Positions 56,126 to 64,000 of a stretch of DNA of 64,000 nt are shown one piece after another (the first letter of the stretch is position 1; every line of letters starts with the position of its first letter). The notes below the pieces were generated by a model. That model made no database searches, was not told where the DNA came from, and worked only from the letters and a program-made list of their open reading frames with translations. The DNA is from Philodulcilactobacillus myokonensis. GTDB lineage: Bacteria; Bacillota; Bacilli; Lactobacillales; Lactobacillaceae. Made by a program: the position numbers and the translations under genes. The DNA is taken from contig NZ_BRPL01000002.1 of the NCBI RefSeq assembly GCF_027923585.1, forward strand, positions 682,001 through 746,000, in the 5' to 3' direction.

Positions 56126-56188
56126 AATTGCTGTTAAGTAATTTTCCTTAACAATCTTCCAATAAAACTGGCAAAAAATAATAAAAAA

Positions 56189-56197
56189 TGATATTAT
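56189..56197 (+). promoter_or_regulatory. Extended -10 promoter of rpmG
   Basis: TGATATTAT fits the TG-N-TATAAT type extended -10 and lies about 65 bp before rpmG; no strong -35 is seen. Confidence 0.5.
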
Positions 56198-56260
56198 ATA
56201 GAGGTTAATGTTGTTAATCATAAATAATTAACTTTGATGAATAAAGGAGTGTAATAAATT

Positions 56261-56410
56261 ATGCGTGTTCACATTACATTAGAATGTACAGAATGTCACG
56301 AACGTAACTATTTATCAACTAAGAATCGTCGTAACAACCCCGATCGCTTAGAATTAAAGAAATATTGCCCACGACAAAGAAAAGTTACATTACATCGTGA
56401 AACAAAATAA
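56261..56410 (+). CDS. rpmG: 50S ribosomal protein L33
   Basis: The 49-residue protein begins [20 protein letters not shown] and ends KVTLHRETK. It keeps the first CxxC but the second pair is reduced to one Cys (KYCPRQRK), the same pattern as B. subtilis RpmGA, so it is probably a zinc-free or weak-zinc L33 form rather than damaged. It starts with aaggagtg upstream and ends at a terminator. Confidence 0.94.
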   Translation: MRVHITLECTECHERNYLSTKNRRNNPDRLELKKYCPRQRKVTLHRETK

Positions 56411-56440
56411 GGATTTGGGTTATTTACCCAAACCTTTTTT
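56411..56440 (+). terminator. Terminator of rpmG
   Basis: GGATTTGGGT and ACCCAAACC form the stem, followed by six Ts. Confidence 0.85.
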
Positions 56441-56442
56441 GT

Positions 56443-56456
56443 TATCTAATTAGATA
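56443..56456. repeat. 14-bp perfect palindrome before fthC
   Basis: TATCTAATTAGATA lies between the rpmG terminator and the fthC start, 6 bp before the ATG and in the place where a Shine-Dalgarno would be expected. It may be an operator or simply AT-rich chance. Confidence 0.4.
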
Positions 56457-56462
56457 GTAATT

Positions 56463-56990
56463 ATGAAATCCAAAAAAGATATTAGAAAATTAATGATTCA
56501 GAAATTAAAAAAGGACAATCTGGTTAATGGAAGTGTATACCATCGTTTGTATACGGATCCGTTTTGGATTCATGCAAAAGTGATAGCGCTAACATTGAGC
56601 ACTAAGGTTGAAATTGATACCAATCCGATTATAAAGATGGGAATTGCTAATAATAAGACAATTGTTGTGCCTAAAGTATATCCTGATCGTCAAATGAAAT
56701 TTATTAGATTATCCAATCAATCAAGATTTAAGAGTGATATATTTGGAATTCCTGAACCGGTTAATGGTAAAATAATTAATAAAGCTCAAATTGATTTAGT
56801 AATTGTTCCAGGATTAGCTTTTGCAATTAACACCGGCGATCGGATTGGATTTGGTGGTGGGTATTACGATCGATATCTTAATCAATATCATGGTAATAAA
56901 ATTGCATTGGCTAAATCCTTTCAAGTTTTTGAAAATCCTTTATGGAAAATTAATCAATTTGATATAAAAGTGAATCGAATTATTTTTTAG
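56463..56990 (+). CDS. fthC: 5-formyltetrahydrofolate cyclo-ligase
   Basis: The 175-residue enzyme converts 5-formyl-THF to 5,10-methenyl-THF with ATP. The signature DRIGFGGGYYDRYL (about 133-146) and the PKVYPDRQMKF segment are clear. No convincing RBS precedes the ATG; the region holds a palindrome instead, so expression may rely on read-through or leaderless-like initiation. It precedes the rhomboid gene. Confidence 0.93.
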   Translation: MKSKKDIRKLMIQKLKKDNLVNGSVYHRLYTDPFWIHAKVIALTLSTKVEIDTNPIIKMGIANNKTIVVPKVYPDRQMKFIRLSNQSRFKSDIFGIPEPVNGKIINKAQIDLVIVPGLAFAINTGDRIGFGGGYYDRYLNQYHGNKIALAKSFQVFENPLWKINQFDIKVNRIIF

Positions 56991-57005
56991 AATAGGAAGT
57001 TTTTA

Positions 57006-57668
57006 TTGAGATTTTTGAAAAGAATGCCATATGTAACCTATTTACTACTATTTATTATTATTGCTGTTTATATTGCAATGACTTTCAGTGGTGGAACTGA
57101 TAATTCTAATGTACTATTGGAATATGGTGCAATTTTTAATCCCCTAGTAAGAGCTGGTGAATGGTGGCGGCTAATAACTGCTATTTTTTTGCATATGAAT
57201 TTTACCCATATACTGTTTAACGGATTAGTGCTTTATTTTATGGGAATTCAAATTGAAAAATTATTTGGCCATTTACGTTTTGCCATTATTTTCTTTGGAT
57301 CTGGAATAGTTGGCAACTTATTTGGCTTTGCATTCACCGATGGGATATCTGCAGGAGCTAGTACTGCTATTTTTGGTTTATTTGGAGCATTTATGATGCT
57401 TGGTGAATCATTTAATGGCAATCAAGAAATTCGTCGATTAAGTAAGTCGTTTATTATTTTTATTGTTATGAATTTACTATTGGATTTGATAACACCAAAT
57501 GTTGATATTGCTGGACACATTGGTGGTTTGATTAGTGGATTCTTAATTGCTTACATTGTTAGTGTTCCACATTATTCTCTAAGTCGAAAGAAACGAATGA
57601 TTGCTTTAATTGTAATGATTATTGTCATTCTGATATTGTTTTATGTTGGAATGAATGGAAATTACTAA
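57006..57668 (+). CDS. gluP: Rhomboid-family intramembrane serine protease (GluP/YqgP-like)
   Basis: The 220-residue protein has six to seven membrane helices. The catalytic Ser is in GASTAIFG (about 120) and the catalytic His in AGHIGGLISGF (about 170); the HMNFTHILFN loop is typical. It lacks the N-terminal cytosolic domain of Bacillus GluP. The start is TTG with aggaag upstream. Confidence 0.92.
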   Translation: MRFLKRMPYVTYLLLFIIIAVYIAMTFSGGTDNSNVLLEYGAIFNPLVRAGEWWRLITAIFLHMNFTHILFNGLVLYFMGIQIEKLFGHLRFAIIFFGSGIVGNLFGFAFTDGISAGASTAIFGLFGAFMMLGESFNGNQEIRRLSKSFIIFIVMNLLLDLITPNVDIAGHIGGLISGFLIAYIVSVPHYSLSRKKRMIALIVMIIVILILFYVGMNGNY

Positions 57669-57703
57669 AGAAGATAGTGCATTTCGATGAAGGATGTGGG
57701 ACA

Positions 57704-57922
57704 ATGAAGACGTTGTATGATGTACAGCAATTATTAGAAAAATTTGGAATCGTTGTCTATGTTGGTAAACGGATTTGGGATATTGAAGTGATGGCAATGG
57801 AACTTGATCATTTGCATGAAGCTCGCTTAGTATCTGACAAGCAGTTTATTAATGCCAAATTAATTTTAACGAAAGAACATCGTTATGAGGAACATAGACA
57901 AAATAATAATCATAGGGCATAG
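57704..57922 (+). CDS. yqgQ: YqgQ family protein (DUF910)
   Basis: The 72-residue helical protein contains MKTLYDVQQLLEKFGIVVY and GKRIWDIEVMAMELDHL, characteristic of YqgQ. It may bind nucleic acid, but the role is unknown. ATG 57704 has aaggatg 7 nt upstream. It is sandwiched between gluP and glcK as in Bacillus. Confidence 0.9.
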   Translation: MKTLYDVQQLLEKFGIVVYVGKRIWDIEVMAMELDHLHEARLVSDKQFINAKLILTKEHRYEEHRQNNNHRA

Positions 57923-57934
57923 GAGGAATTACAA

Positions 57935-58915
57935 ATGTCAAAAAATGTAATTGGAATTGATTTAGGAGGTACTACCACTAAAATTGCTTTTTTAAGTAAA
58001 GATGGTACTTTTTTAGATAAATGGAAAATTGATACAAATGACTCTGAACATGGAAGCCATATTGTTCCTAATATTATTAAATCAATTAGTGTACATATGA
58101 ATGATGCTAATTATACTAAAAATGATTTTATTGGAATTGGAATGGGTACTCCAGGAACCGTTGATTATAAGGCTGGCACCGTTACGGGTGCTTATAATTT
58201 AAATTGGCGCTCACCACAACCTGTAAGAGAACAGATTGAAAATGCGCTTGGATTACCATTTACAATGGATAATGATGCCAATGTTGCATCATTAGGTGAA
58301 TACTGGCAAGGAGCTGGCAGTAAGGATTCAGATATCATTTTCGTAACCCTTGGCACTGGAGTTGGTGGTGGTGTCATCGCTAACGGACATTTAGTTCGTG
58401 GTGTTAATGGTGCTGCTGGTGAAATTGGACATATTACTGTTAAACCAGGTGGTTATATGTGTACATGTGGCAAACGTGGTTGCTTAGAACAATATGCATC
58501 AGCTACTGGGGTTGTTCATGTCGCTCGCGATATGTCAGTTAAATTTACAGGAACTTCAAGATTAAAAGAACTTGAAGATGCTAATGAAGAAGTTACTTCA
58601 AAAATTGTTTTCTATCTAGCTGATAATGGTGATATTCTAGCTAACCAAGTTGTTGATAAGGTTTGTTCTTACCTTGGTTTAGCACTTGCAGATGTTGGTA
58701 ATACTTTTAATCCTGATAATATCATTATTGGTGGTGGTGTTTCTAATGCTGGAAATACTTTGTTACAGCCAACGACTAGGTATTTCCAACAAAATGCATT
58801 TAAACCAGTTCAAGATTCAACTAGAATCAAATTAGCACAATTAGGTAACGATGCTGGTGCTATGGGTGCCGGATCATTAGCATTTAGAGCATTTGACAAG
58901 CAAAATAATAAATAA
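57935..58915 (+). CDS. glcK: Glucokinase (ROK family)
   Basis: The 326-residue kinase phosphorylates glucose with ATP. It has the phosphate loop GIDLGGTTTKIAF, catalytic Asp in DNDANVASLGEY (about 110), and the ROK zinc motif CTCGKRGCLEQYASATG. It follows yqgQ by 12 bp with an aggagg RBS. No helix-turn-helix is present, so it is an enzyme and not a ROK repressor. Confidence 0.95.
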   Translation: MSKNVIGIDLGGTTTKIAFLSKDGTFLDKWKIDTNDSEHGSHIVPNIIKSISVHMNDANYTKNDFIGIGMGTPGTVDYKAGTVTGAYNLNWRSPQPVREQIENALGLPFTMDNDANVASLGEYWQGAGSKDSDIIFVTLGTGVGGGVIANGHLVRGVNGAAGEIGHITVKPGGYMCTCGKRGCLEQYASATGVVHVARDMSVKFTGTSRLKELEDANEEVTSKIVFYLADNGDILANQVVDKVCSYLGLALADVGNTFNPDNIIIGGGVSNAGNTLLQPTTRYFQQNAFKPVQDSTRIKLAQLGNDAGAMGAGSLAFRAFDKQNNK

Positions 58916-58927
58916 GGGGTCCTTTAC

Positions 58928-59308
58928 TTGCAAGTTATCATTATCATTATAATTTTACTTGTTTTATGGGGGTTGTGGACTTTAATTACACGGATGAGAG
59001 TTAATCGGATTGCCAAATTTTTAAGTCAAAATGATTTTGAAGCTGGCAAACGAAAAGCTCAAATTATTGATTTAAGAGAAGAAAAAACGTTTAAAGCCGG
59101 TCATATTTTAGGAGCACGAAATATGCCTTATTCCACGCTCCGGACATTTTATAGTGGGATCAGAAATGATTTACCAGTATATTTATATGATCAGGGTAAG
59201 GCAATTAGTATGCGTGCTGCCTTGCTTCTCCATAAAAAAGGTTATCATAAATTGTTCATTCTAAAAGACGGATACCGTAATTGGGATGGCAAGACAAAGA
59301 AAAACTAA
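58928..59308 (+). CDS. Membrane-anchored rhodanese-like protein without catalytic Cys
   Basis: The 126-residue protein has an N-terminal membrane helix (about 2-22) and a rhodanese fold with IIDLREEKTFKAGHILGARNMPY. The active-site loop, normally with Cys (such as VYCxxGxRS), reads LYDQGKAISMRAA, so Asp replaces the sulfur-carrying Cys and sulfurtransfer is unlikely. A binding role is possible. The start is TTG behind aagggg, and it is probably co-transcribed with glcK. Confidence 0.85.
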   Translation: MQVIIIIIILLVLWGLWTLITRMRVNRIAKFLSQNDFEAGKRKAQIIDLREEKTFKAGHILGARNMPYSTLRTFYSGIRNDLPVYLYDQGKAISMRAALLLHKKGYHKLFILKDGYRNWDGKTKKN

Positions 59309-59342
59309 AAAATAGCTAGTCAATATTGGCTAGCTATTTTTA
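59309..59342. terminator. Terminator after the rhodanese-like gene
   Basis: AAATAGCTAG and CTAGCTATTT form a stable stem with a T-run; the A-run on the other side may also serve the convergent small gene. Confidence 0.9.
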
Positions 59343-59364
59343 TAACAAATTTATTAATAATTTA

Positions 59365-59541
59365 CTATCCGTGGTGGACGGAACGGCTTTTTCGCATTGC
59401 ACGTTTGTGATTTTGCTTAAATTTGTCCTTTTTGTCTTCGATTGGGTTAACAACTGCTTTTTTAAATGATAAGAAAGCACCAGTTACAGCACCTAATGTA
59501 GCAACAACACCAGCAGCAAATCCTTTTCCAAAATTCTTCAT
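59365..59541 (-). CDS. Small membrane-associated protein, DUF3042 family
   Basis: The 58-residue protein MKNFGKGFAAGVVATLGAVT has an N-terminal Gly/Ala-rich hydrophobic helix and a basic C-terminal tail (HKRAMRKSRS). This matches DUF3042, found mainly in lactobacilli and relatives. The RBS agggaggac lies 7-8 nt upstream of the ATG. It occupies the gap between the rhodanese and glycerophosphodiesterase genes. No function is known. Confidence 0.82.
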   Translation of the reverse strand: MKNFGKGFAAGVVATLGAVTGAFLSFKKAVVNPIEDKKDKFKQNHKRAMRKSRSVHHG

Positions 59542-59583
59542 ATTAAAGTCCTCCCTTAACTATTTATAAAGTATTCATTTTCT

Positions 59584-59612
59584 ATTATGCTTTATTTGAA
59601 ATTAATTGTCGA
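59584..59612 (-). promoter_or_regulatory. Promoter of the DUF3042 gene
   Basis: On the minus strand TCGACA, 17 bp and CATAAT, each one base from consensus, lie about 43 bp before the start. Confidence 0.6.
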
Positions 59613-59655
59613 GAAATTGTCTTTTAGTATTTTATTAAACTAAGGAAGTTAAAAA

Positions 59656-60369
59656 ATGTTAACCAAAATTATCGCTCATCGTGGCAACAATGTTTTATGC
59701 CCCGAAAATACACTCAAAGCTTTTCAAAGTGCAATCGATGTTGGAACCGACGGAATTGAAACTGACGTTCATTTATCAAAAGATCATCATTTAATCATTA
59801 TGCATGACGAAAAGGTTGATCGAACAACTAATAGGAATGGGTTGATTAAAGACTTAACACTGAATCAATTAAAAAAATTAGATGATGGGCGAGGCGAAAA
59901 AATTCCAACATTGAATGAGTTAATTCAATTATTAATTCATAATCAATTTAAAGGAATTTTAAATTTGGAACTAAAAACTAATAAAATTGAATATCCTAAT
60001 ATTGAAAAAATGGTCGTTGAATGTTTTCAAAAATATCATTTTGAATTTCATTTAGTTTATTCCAGTTTCAATGCTAATTCAATTTATCGAATTAGAAAAT
60101 ATGATCAAAAAACGGAATGTGCAAAACTTTTTAGTACTAACTACCGTGAAGCTAAACAAATGAATAAAGAAAATGTAATTGAAACTTATCATCCAGACAT
60201 CAGATTGTTAAAAGCACATCCGATTTTTGATCATCAAACCAACATTCGACCATGGACGGTTGATGCAGGTAAAGATATGGATTTCTGTTTTAAAAAACAT
60301 TACATCGGATTGATTACTAATGATCCTAAAAAGGGACTAAAGCGAAGAAAAATGACTCAAGGAGAATAA
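59656..60369 (+). CDS. Glycerophosphodiester phosphodiesterase
   Basis: The 237-residue TIM-barrel enzyme cleaves glycerophosphodiesters to glycerol-3-phosphate and an alcohol. The catalytic and metal motif IIAHRGNNVLCPENTLKAF, DGIETDVHLSKD and MHDEKVDRTTN are intact, and ELKTNK supplies another acidic residue. No signal peptide is present, so it acts in the cytosol. It is followed by miaA after 4 bp. Confidence 0.93.
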   Translation: MLTKIIAHRGNNVLCPENTLKAFQSAIDVGTDGIETDVHLSKDHHLIIMHDEKVDRTTNRNGLIKDLTLNQLKKLDDGRGEKIPTLNELIQLLIHNQFKGILNLELKTNKIEYPNIEKMVVECFQKYHFEFHLVYSSFNANSIYRIRKYDQKTECAKLFSTNYREAKQMNKENVIETYHPDIRLLKAHPIFDHQTNIRPWTVDAGKDMDFCFKKHYIGLITNDPKKGLKRRKMTQGE

Positions 60370-60373
60370 GAAC

Positions 60374-61291
60374 ATGCAAAAAGTTCTAGCAATTGTTGGA
60401 CCGACAGCAGTTGGTAAAACTGCATTATCATTGAATTTGGCACATCAATTTAATGGTGAAATCATTTCTGGTGATTCAATGCAGGTGTATCGTCATCTAA
60501 ATGTTGGAACTGCTAAAATCATGAAAAATGAAATGCAGGGAATTCCGCATCATTTAATTAATATAAGAGATGTTTACGAACGTTATTCGGCAGCTAATTT
60601 TGTAAATGATGCTAAAAGAGAAATTAATGAGATTAAGAGTAGGAACCGATTACCAATTATTGTTGGAGGGACCGGTTTTTATTTACAAGCACTTTTAAAT
60701 GATTTGGAATTAGGTGGCAATCACTATTCAAATAGTGATGATAGAGTTCGATTAAAACAGTATGCGGAAAAAAATGGCAAACAAAAATTATGGCAGCGCT
60801 TATATCAAATTGATCCCAAATCAGCAAAAATTATTCCAGTTAATAATAAGCGGCGTGTAATTAGAGCTTTAGAAGTTTGCAAGCAAACTGATCATTTATT
60901 TTCTGATCAAAAACAGCATAAGCCGCTTTTTAATTCTTTTTTGATTGGATTAAATACTGATCGCCAATTATTATACCAAAGGATTAACTATCGTGTTGAT
61001 GTGATGGTAAAAAGTGGATTACTTGATGAAGCCAAATGGCTTTATCAACAGGGTGGTGTAAATCTACCAGCCGGAAAAGGAATTGGTTATCGTGAATTGG
61101 ATAGTTATTTTAATCATTCAAATGAATTAAACCGTTCAATTGATTTAATTAAACGTGATTCTAGACACTATGCTAAACGACAACTGACTTGGTTTCGTAA
61201 TAAAATGAACGTTAATTGGTACGATTTAATTAAAAATCCGAAGGAAATTAATCAGATTCAAAATGATGTAAAAAAATGGCTATCAGAATAA
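60374..61291 (+). CDS. miaA: tRNA dimethylallyltransferase MiaA
   Basis: MiaA prenylates A37 of tRNAs reading UNN codons. The 305-residue enzyme has the P-loop GPTAVGKTAL (about 8-17), SGDSMQVYRHLNVGTAK, the VGGTGFYLQALL segment and the C-terminal RHYAKRQLTWF motif. It lies next to the glnRA operon, the usual order in Bacilli. Confidence 0.96.
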   Translation: MQKVLAIVGPTAVGKTALSLNLAHQFNGEIISGDSMQVYRHLNVGTAKIMKNEMQGIPHHLINIRDVYERYSAANFVNDAKREINEIKSRNRLPIIVGGTGFYLQALLNDLELGGNHYSNSDDRVRLKQYAEKNGKQKLWQRLYQIDPKSAKIIPVNNKRRVIRALEVCKQTDHLFSDQKQHKPLFNSFLIGLNTDRQLLYQRINYRVDVMVKSGLLDEAKWLYQQGGVNLPAGKGIGYRELDSYFNHSNELNRSIDLIKRDSRHYAKRQLTWFRNKMNVNWYDLIKNPKEINQIQNDVKKWLSE

Positions 61292-61294
61292 TCA

Positions 61295-61311
61295 TGTTAT
61301 AAAATGTTACA
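61295..61311 (+). promoter_or_regulatory. GlnR operator of glnRA
   Basis: TGTTA-N7-TTACA matches the GlnR/TnrA consensus TGTNA-N7-TNACA perfectly. It begins 3 bp after the miaA stop and ends 7 bp before the -35 of the glnRA promoter, a placement suited to GlnR control under nitrogen excess. Confidence 0.9.
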
Positions 61312-61318
61312 TATGAAC

Positions 61319-61346
61319 TTGACATTTTATTTTTTAATGATAATAT
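61319..61346 (+). promoter_or_regulatory. Promoter of glnRA
   Basis: TTGACA and TAATAT are separated by 16 bp, directly after the GlnR operator. Confidence 0.8.
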
Positions 61347-61373
61347 TAATTATGTTCAAAGGAGAAGTTCGAT

Positions 61374-61751
61374 ATGGAGAAAACAGATTTACATCGTTCA
61401 TTATCTGTTCTTCCAATGGGAACCGTTATGAAGTTAACAGATTTATCTGCTAGGCAAATTAGGTATTATGAACAACAGCAGTTAATCTTTCCCAAGCGGA
61501 ATAAAGGTAATCAAAGGTTATTTTCATTAAACGATGTTGATAAAATTATTGAAATTAAAAATTTCTTATCAAATGGCATGAATATTGCTGATATTAAGCA
61601 TGTTTACAAAAAATACCAATTGCAAAAGAAAGAAAAGCAACACCGTTATTCTAAAAGATTGACTGATAATGAAACCCGTCGATTATTGATTGATGATATT
61701 TTAACGGCAGGTGGTTTTAAATCTAAAAATCCGAAGGACCAATCTTTTTGA
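61374..61751 (+). CDS. glnR: GlnR, MerR-family nitrogen regulator
   Basis: The 125-residue regulator has the MerR helix-turn-helix and wing (MKLTDLSARQIRYYEQQQLI, NQRLFSLNDVDKIIEIK) and the short GlnR C-terminal tail, which in Bacillus is an autoinhibitory segment relieved by feedback-inhibited glutamine synthetase. It is encoded 27 bp before glnA and downstream of a perfect GlnR box, so it should regulate its own operon. Confidence 0.95.
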   Translation: MEKTDLHRSLSVLPMGTVMKLTDLSARQIRYYEQQQLIFPKRNKGNQRLFSLNDVDKIIEIKNFLSNGMNIADIKHVYKKYQLQKKEKQHRYSKRLTDNETRRLLIDDILTAGGFKSKNPKDQSF

Positions 61752-61778
61752 ATAATTTAATCAAAGGGGAAATTCAAT

Positions 61779-63122
61779 ATGGCAACTAAGCATAACTATA
61801 CCAAAGATGATGTTCGTAAATTAGTTAAAAGCGAACATGTTAACTTCCTTCGCTTAATGTTTTCTGATTTATTTGGGACCCTTAAAAATGTTGAAGTTCC
61901 AGTTAGCAAATTAGATACATTGTTAGACAATCAAATCATGTTTGATGGTTCTTCAATTGAAGGCTTTGTACGAATCCAAGAAAGTGATATGTACCTTCAT
62001 CCAGATCTATCAACATTTGAAGTTTTTCCATGGTCTCCAAAGGATGGAAGAACTGCACGTGTAATTTGTGATGTTTATAAACCAGATGGTGAACCGTTCG
62101 ATGGTGATCCAAGAAATAATTTAAAACGTGTTTTAAAAGATATGAAAAAAGAAGGATACACATCATTTGATATAGGTCCTGAACCTGAATTCTTCTTGTT
62201 CAAGATGGATGAAAATGGTCAACCAACATTAAACTTAAATGATAAAGGAAGTTACTTTGACTTAGCTCCTAATGATATGGGCGAAGATTGTCGTCGTGAT
62301 ATCGTCTTAACCCTTGAAAAAATGGGATTTGATGTGGAAGCTGCTCATCATGAAGTTGCCCCTGGTCAACATGAAATTGATTTTAAATATTCAGATGCGG
62401 TTAATACTGCTGATAATATTCAAACATTCAAATTGGTTGTTAAGACAATTGCTAGAAAACATGGATTGTATGCAACGTTTATGCCAAAGCCACTAAGTGG
62501 AATTAATGGATCTGGGATGCATATTAACATGTCATTATTTCATGATAAGGGAAATGCATTCTATGATAAGAATGGTAAATTTGAATTATCTAAAGATGCA
62601 TTTTACTTCTTAGGTGGAATTTTGAAACATGCAAGAGGCTTTACAGCAATTGGTGATCCGATCGTTAATTCATATAAACGTTTAGTTCCAGGTTATGAAG
62701 CCCCAACTTATATTGCTTGGTCTCCATCTAATCGTTCCCCATTAGTTAGAGTTCCAAGTGCTAGGGGATTAACCACTAGATTAGAACTAAGAAGTGCTGA
62801 TCCAACTGCTAATCCTTACATGGCAATTGCTTGTGTTCTTGAAGCTGGATTAGATGGCTTAAGGAACAAAATTAAGGCTCCTAAGAATATTGATGCCAAC
62901 ATTTACCAAATGAATGCACAACAATTGAAAGAAAATCATATTTACAGTTTACCTGATAACTTACACAATGCGGTTGTTGCTTTAGAACAAGATCCAACCA
63001 TGAAGTATGCTTTAGGTGAAAAATTATACAGTAGTTTTATTGCTGCTAAACATTTTGAATTTAATTCATATCGTACCCAGGTTTCTGAATGGGAACGTGA
63101 GCACTATATGAAGAAATACTAA
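61779..63122 (+). CDS. glnA: Glutamine synthetase, type I-alpha
   Basis: The 447-residue enzyme makes glutamine from glutamate, ammonia and ATP. Visible segments are FDGSSIEGF, the metal-binding [31 protein letters not shown] and the [10 protein letters not shown] region near residue 340. The short alpha form lacks the adenylylation loop Tyr, so control is by feedback and GlnR. It ends the glnRA operon. Confidence 0.97.
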   Translation: MATKHNYTKDDVRKLVKSEHVNFLRLMFSDLFGTLKNVEVPVSKLDTLLDNQIMFDGSSIEGFVRIQESDMYLHPDLSTFEVFPWSPKDGRTARVICDVYKPDGEPFDGDPRNNLKRVLKDMKKEGYTSFDIGPEPEFFLFKMDENGQPTLNLNDKGSYFDLAPNDMGEDCRRDIVLTLEKMGFDVEAAHHEVAPGQHEIDFKYSDAVNTADNIQTFKLVVKTIARKHGLYATFMPKPLSGINGSGMHINMSLFHDKGNAFYDKNGKFELSKDAFYFLGGILKHARGFTAIGDPIVNSYKRLVPGYEAPTYIAWSPSNRSPLVRVPSARGLTTRLELRSADPTANPYMAIACVLEAGLDGLRNKIKAPKNIDANIYQMNAQQLKENHIYSLPDNLHNAVVALEQDPTMKYALGEKLYSSFIAAKHFEFNSYRTQVSEWEREHYMKKY

Positions 63123-63138
63123 TTAAAAAAATAATATT

Positions 63139-63190
63139 TAAACCCATGGGATGAATTAACGATTTGTTAATTGATTTCATGGGTTTTATT
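63139..63190 (+). terminator. Terminator of glnRA
   Basis: AAACCCATG pairs with CATGGGTTT, with an inner AATTAAC/GTTAATT hairpin in the loop and a short T-run. Confidence 0.8.
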
Positions 63191-63201
63191 ATCTTATAAT
63201 G

Positions 63202-63210
63202 TGATATAGT
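63202..63210 (+). promoter_or_regulatory. Candidate extended -10 promoter of the last gene
   Basis: TGATATAGT resembles the extended -10 used elsewhere in the window; TATAAT at 63195 is an alternative. Confidence 0.45.
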
Positions 63211-63250
63211 GTGATTTATAAATATAAATCTAAAACGAGGTAAAATTAAG

Positions 63251-64000
63251 ATGGATAATAATCAAGCAAGGAACAGTGAACGGAATCACAATGATAATCA
63301 ACTAGAAATTAATTTAGATCATAAAATTAAAGCGTTAAAAGTTATTCAAAGGGCAATTAAAACTAATCATGATCTAGATTTGTACCGGATGATTGATTCA
63401 TCTAAATATAAACAAATAACACGTGACCAAAACATTCCCGATGTTAATCTTTCATTAATTAATGATTTAAATGATGAATTGAGTCATCATTTAAGTTTTC
63501 AATTGATTGATTATTTGGGAAAAGAATTCCCATTCTTTTATTATGATGAATATCAATTAGGGCATTTTAATATTTACTTTGGTAATTGGTGGGATCATAA
63601 ACTTTTTGGGACGCTGGATGTTTTAAATGTTGCCTTTAATTTTGATCCAAAGGAATTAGATAAATTGAAACGCTCTTTTCAACTTGAATCTGAACATAAA
63701 ATGTATAATTCAGATCAGATTGAAGCAATTAGTAAAAAGAATGTTGGTTTACAACAACTACAAGAATCACAACATAAGAGACAGGCACGTGAATATTCTT
63801 TACGTGAAGAAGTGAAAAATTTAGATTCTAAAAATGCATTACCTTGGGATGCTAATAAATTAAAGAGTCAAAAACAAAAATTATTAGCTGAATTAAGTCA
63901 TCTTGCTAATTTGGATGATCAAGCGATTAAAGCTCATCATGCGATTGAAGCAAATGATCATCATGTTCTTGAATTATCGAAAGAAAATACAATTTTGGAA
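63251..64000 (+). CDS. Unrecognised coiled-coil protein, N-terminal part
   Basis: The frame is open for 250 codons from ATG 63251 (gaggt 10 nt upstream) to the window end, so the gene is truncated by the window edge. I do not recognise it. Residues 1-20 are Asn-rich and polar; about 20-130 look globular with aromatic FPFFYYDEY and YFGNWWDHKLFG; about 150-250 are charged and Gln/Lys/Glu-rich with heptad-like Leu spacing, suggesting a coiled coil. No signal peptide or membrane helix is seen. The codon use resembles its neighbours. Confidence 0.75.
   Translation, partial: MDNNQARNSERNHNDNQLEINLDHKIKALKVIQRAIKTNHDLDLYRMIDSSKYKQITRDQNIPDVNLSLINDLNDELSHHLSFQLIDYLGKEFPFFYYDEYQLGHFNIYFGNWWDHKLFGTLDVLNVAFNFDPKELDKLKRSFQLESEHKMYNSDQIEAISKKNVGLQQLQESQHKRQAREYSLREEVKNLDSKNALPWDANKLKSQKQKLLAELSHLANLDDQAIKAHHAIEANDHHVLELSKENTILE

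Noticed and set aside
56130-56156. TGTTAAG/CTTAACA hairpin after the class B PBP gene as a terminator
   Set aside because: The stem is short and no T-run follows, so I did not list it as a terminator; it may still contribute to transcript end formation.
56261-56410. rpmG as a decayed zinc-binding L33 gene
   Set aside because: Single-Cys second motifs are normal in the RpmGA-type L33 and the rest of the protein is intact.
1-64000. Search for CRISPR arrays, insertion sequences, prophage genes, toxin-antitoxin pairs or a new defence system
   Set aside because: No spaced direct repeats, transposase motifs, integrase or att-like duplications, or unknown multi-gene cluster were seen; gene order and codon use look like core chromosome throughout.

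Overview
The window is a gene-dense, AT-rich, almost entirely core chromosomal segment of a Gram-positive low-GC bacterium, most likely a lactobacillus. Supporting signs are T-box leaders on three aminoacyl-tRNA synthetase transcripts, a glnRA operon with a GlnR box, Bacillus/Lactobacillus-type gene orders (ytpP-ytpR-sftA-murC, polA-mutM-coaE-nrdR-dnaB-dnaI, yqeG-yqeH-yhbY-nadD-yqeK-rsfS, rpmG-fthC-gluP-yqgQ-glcK), an L-2-hydroxyisocaproate dehydrogenase very like the Weissella enzyme, and an L-Lys/D-Asp type peptidoglycan cassette. The low GC and this wall type fit the Fructilactobacillus/Apilactobacillus group best, but the genus is inference.

Layout. 1-6.1 kb: the 3' end of an S53 peptidase, tRNA-Leu, then a cell-wall cassette (asparagine-synthetase-type amidotransferase, MurE, D-aspartate ligase, aspartate racemase). 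6.1-12 kb: a small membrane protein, HicDH, tRNA-Gly placed just before the argS T-box, argS and a class A PBP. 12-16.9 kb: the secretion/foldase neighbourhood prsA-(YtxH-like)-hit, divergent from ecsAB, then trmB. 17-29.6 kb: ytpP, ytpR, sftA, murC, a BI-1 family protein, polA, mutM, coaE, nrdR, dnaB, dnaI. 29.6-33.3 kb: T-box thrS and the infC-rpmI-rplT operon behind an L20-type leader. 33.3-39.7 kb: ribosome-assembly and housekeeping genes from yqeG to rpmF. 39.8-45.2 kb: an ArlRS-like two-component system, yidC, acylphosphatase, an SpoU methyltransferase, an HD protein and an HxlR regulator. 45.2-51.4 kb: T-box pheST, mltG, udk, greA. 51.4-59.5 kb: a YfhO-family membrane protein, a class B PBP, rpmG, fthC, a rhomboid protease, yqgQ, glcK, a rhodanese-like protein and a DUF3042-type small protein. 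59.6-64 kb: a glycerophosphodiesterase, miaA, glnR, glnA and the start of an unrecognised coiled-coil protein.

Functionally the window is dominated by cell-envelope synthesis, translation and DNA replication/repair. I found no CRISPR array, insertion sequence, prophage, rRNA or defence system, and nothing I would call a new multi-gene system. The most notable signals are fine-scale. ThrRS has lost all four residues of its proofreading site and the PheRS beta subunit has changes in its proofreading pocket, suggesting relaxed translational quality control. infC appears to start at AUA. The three T-box specifier codons (CGU, ACC, UUC) can be read directly, and the argS T-box lies immediately behind a tRNA-Gly gene with which it is probably co-transcribed.
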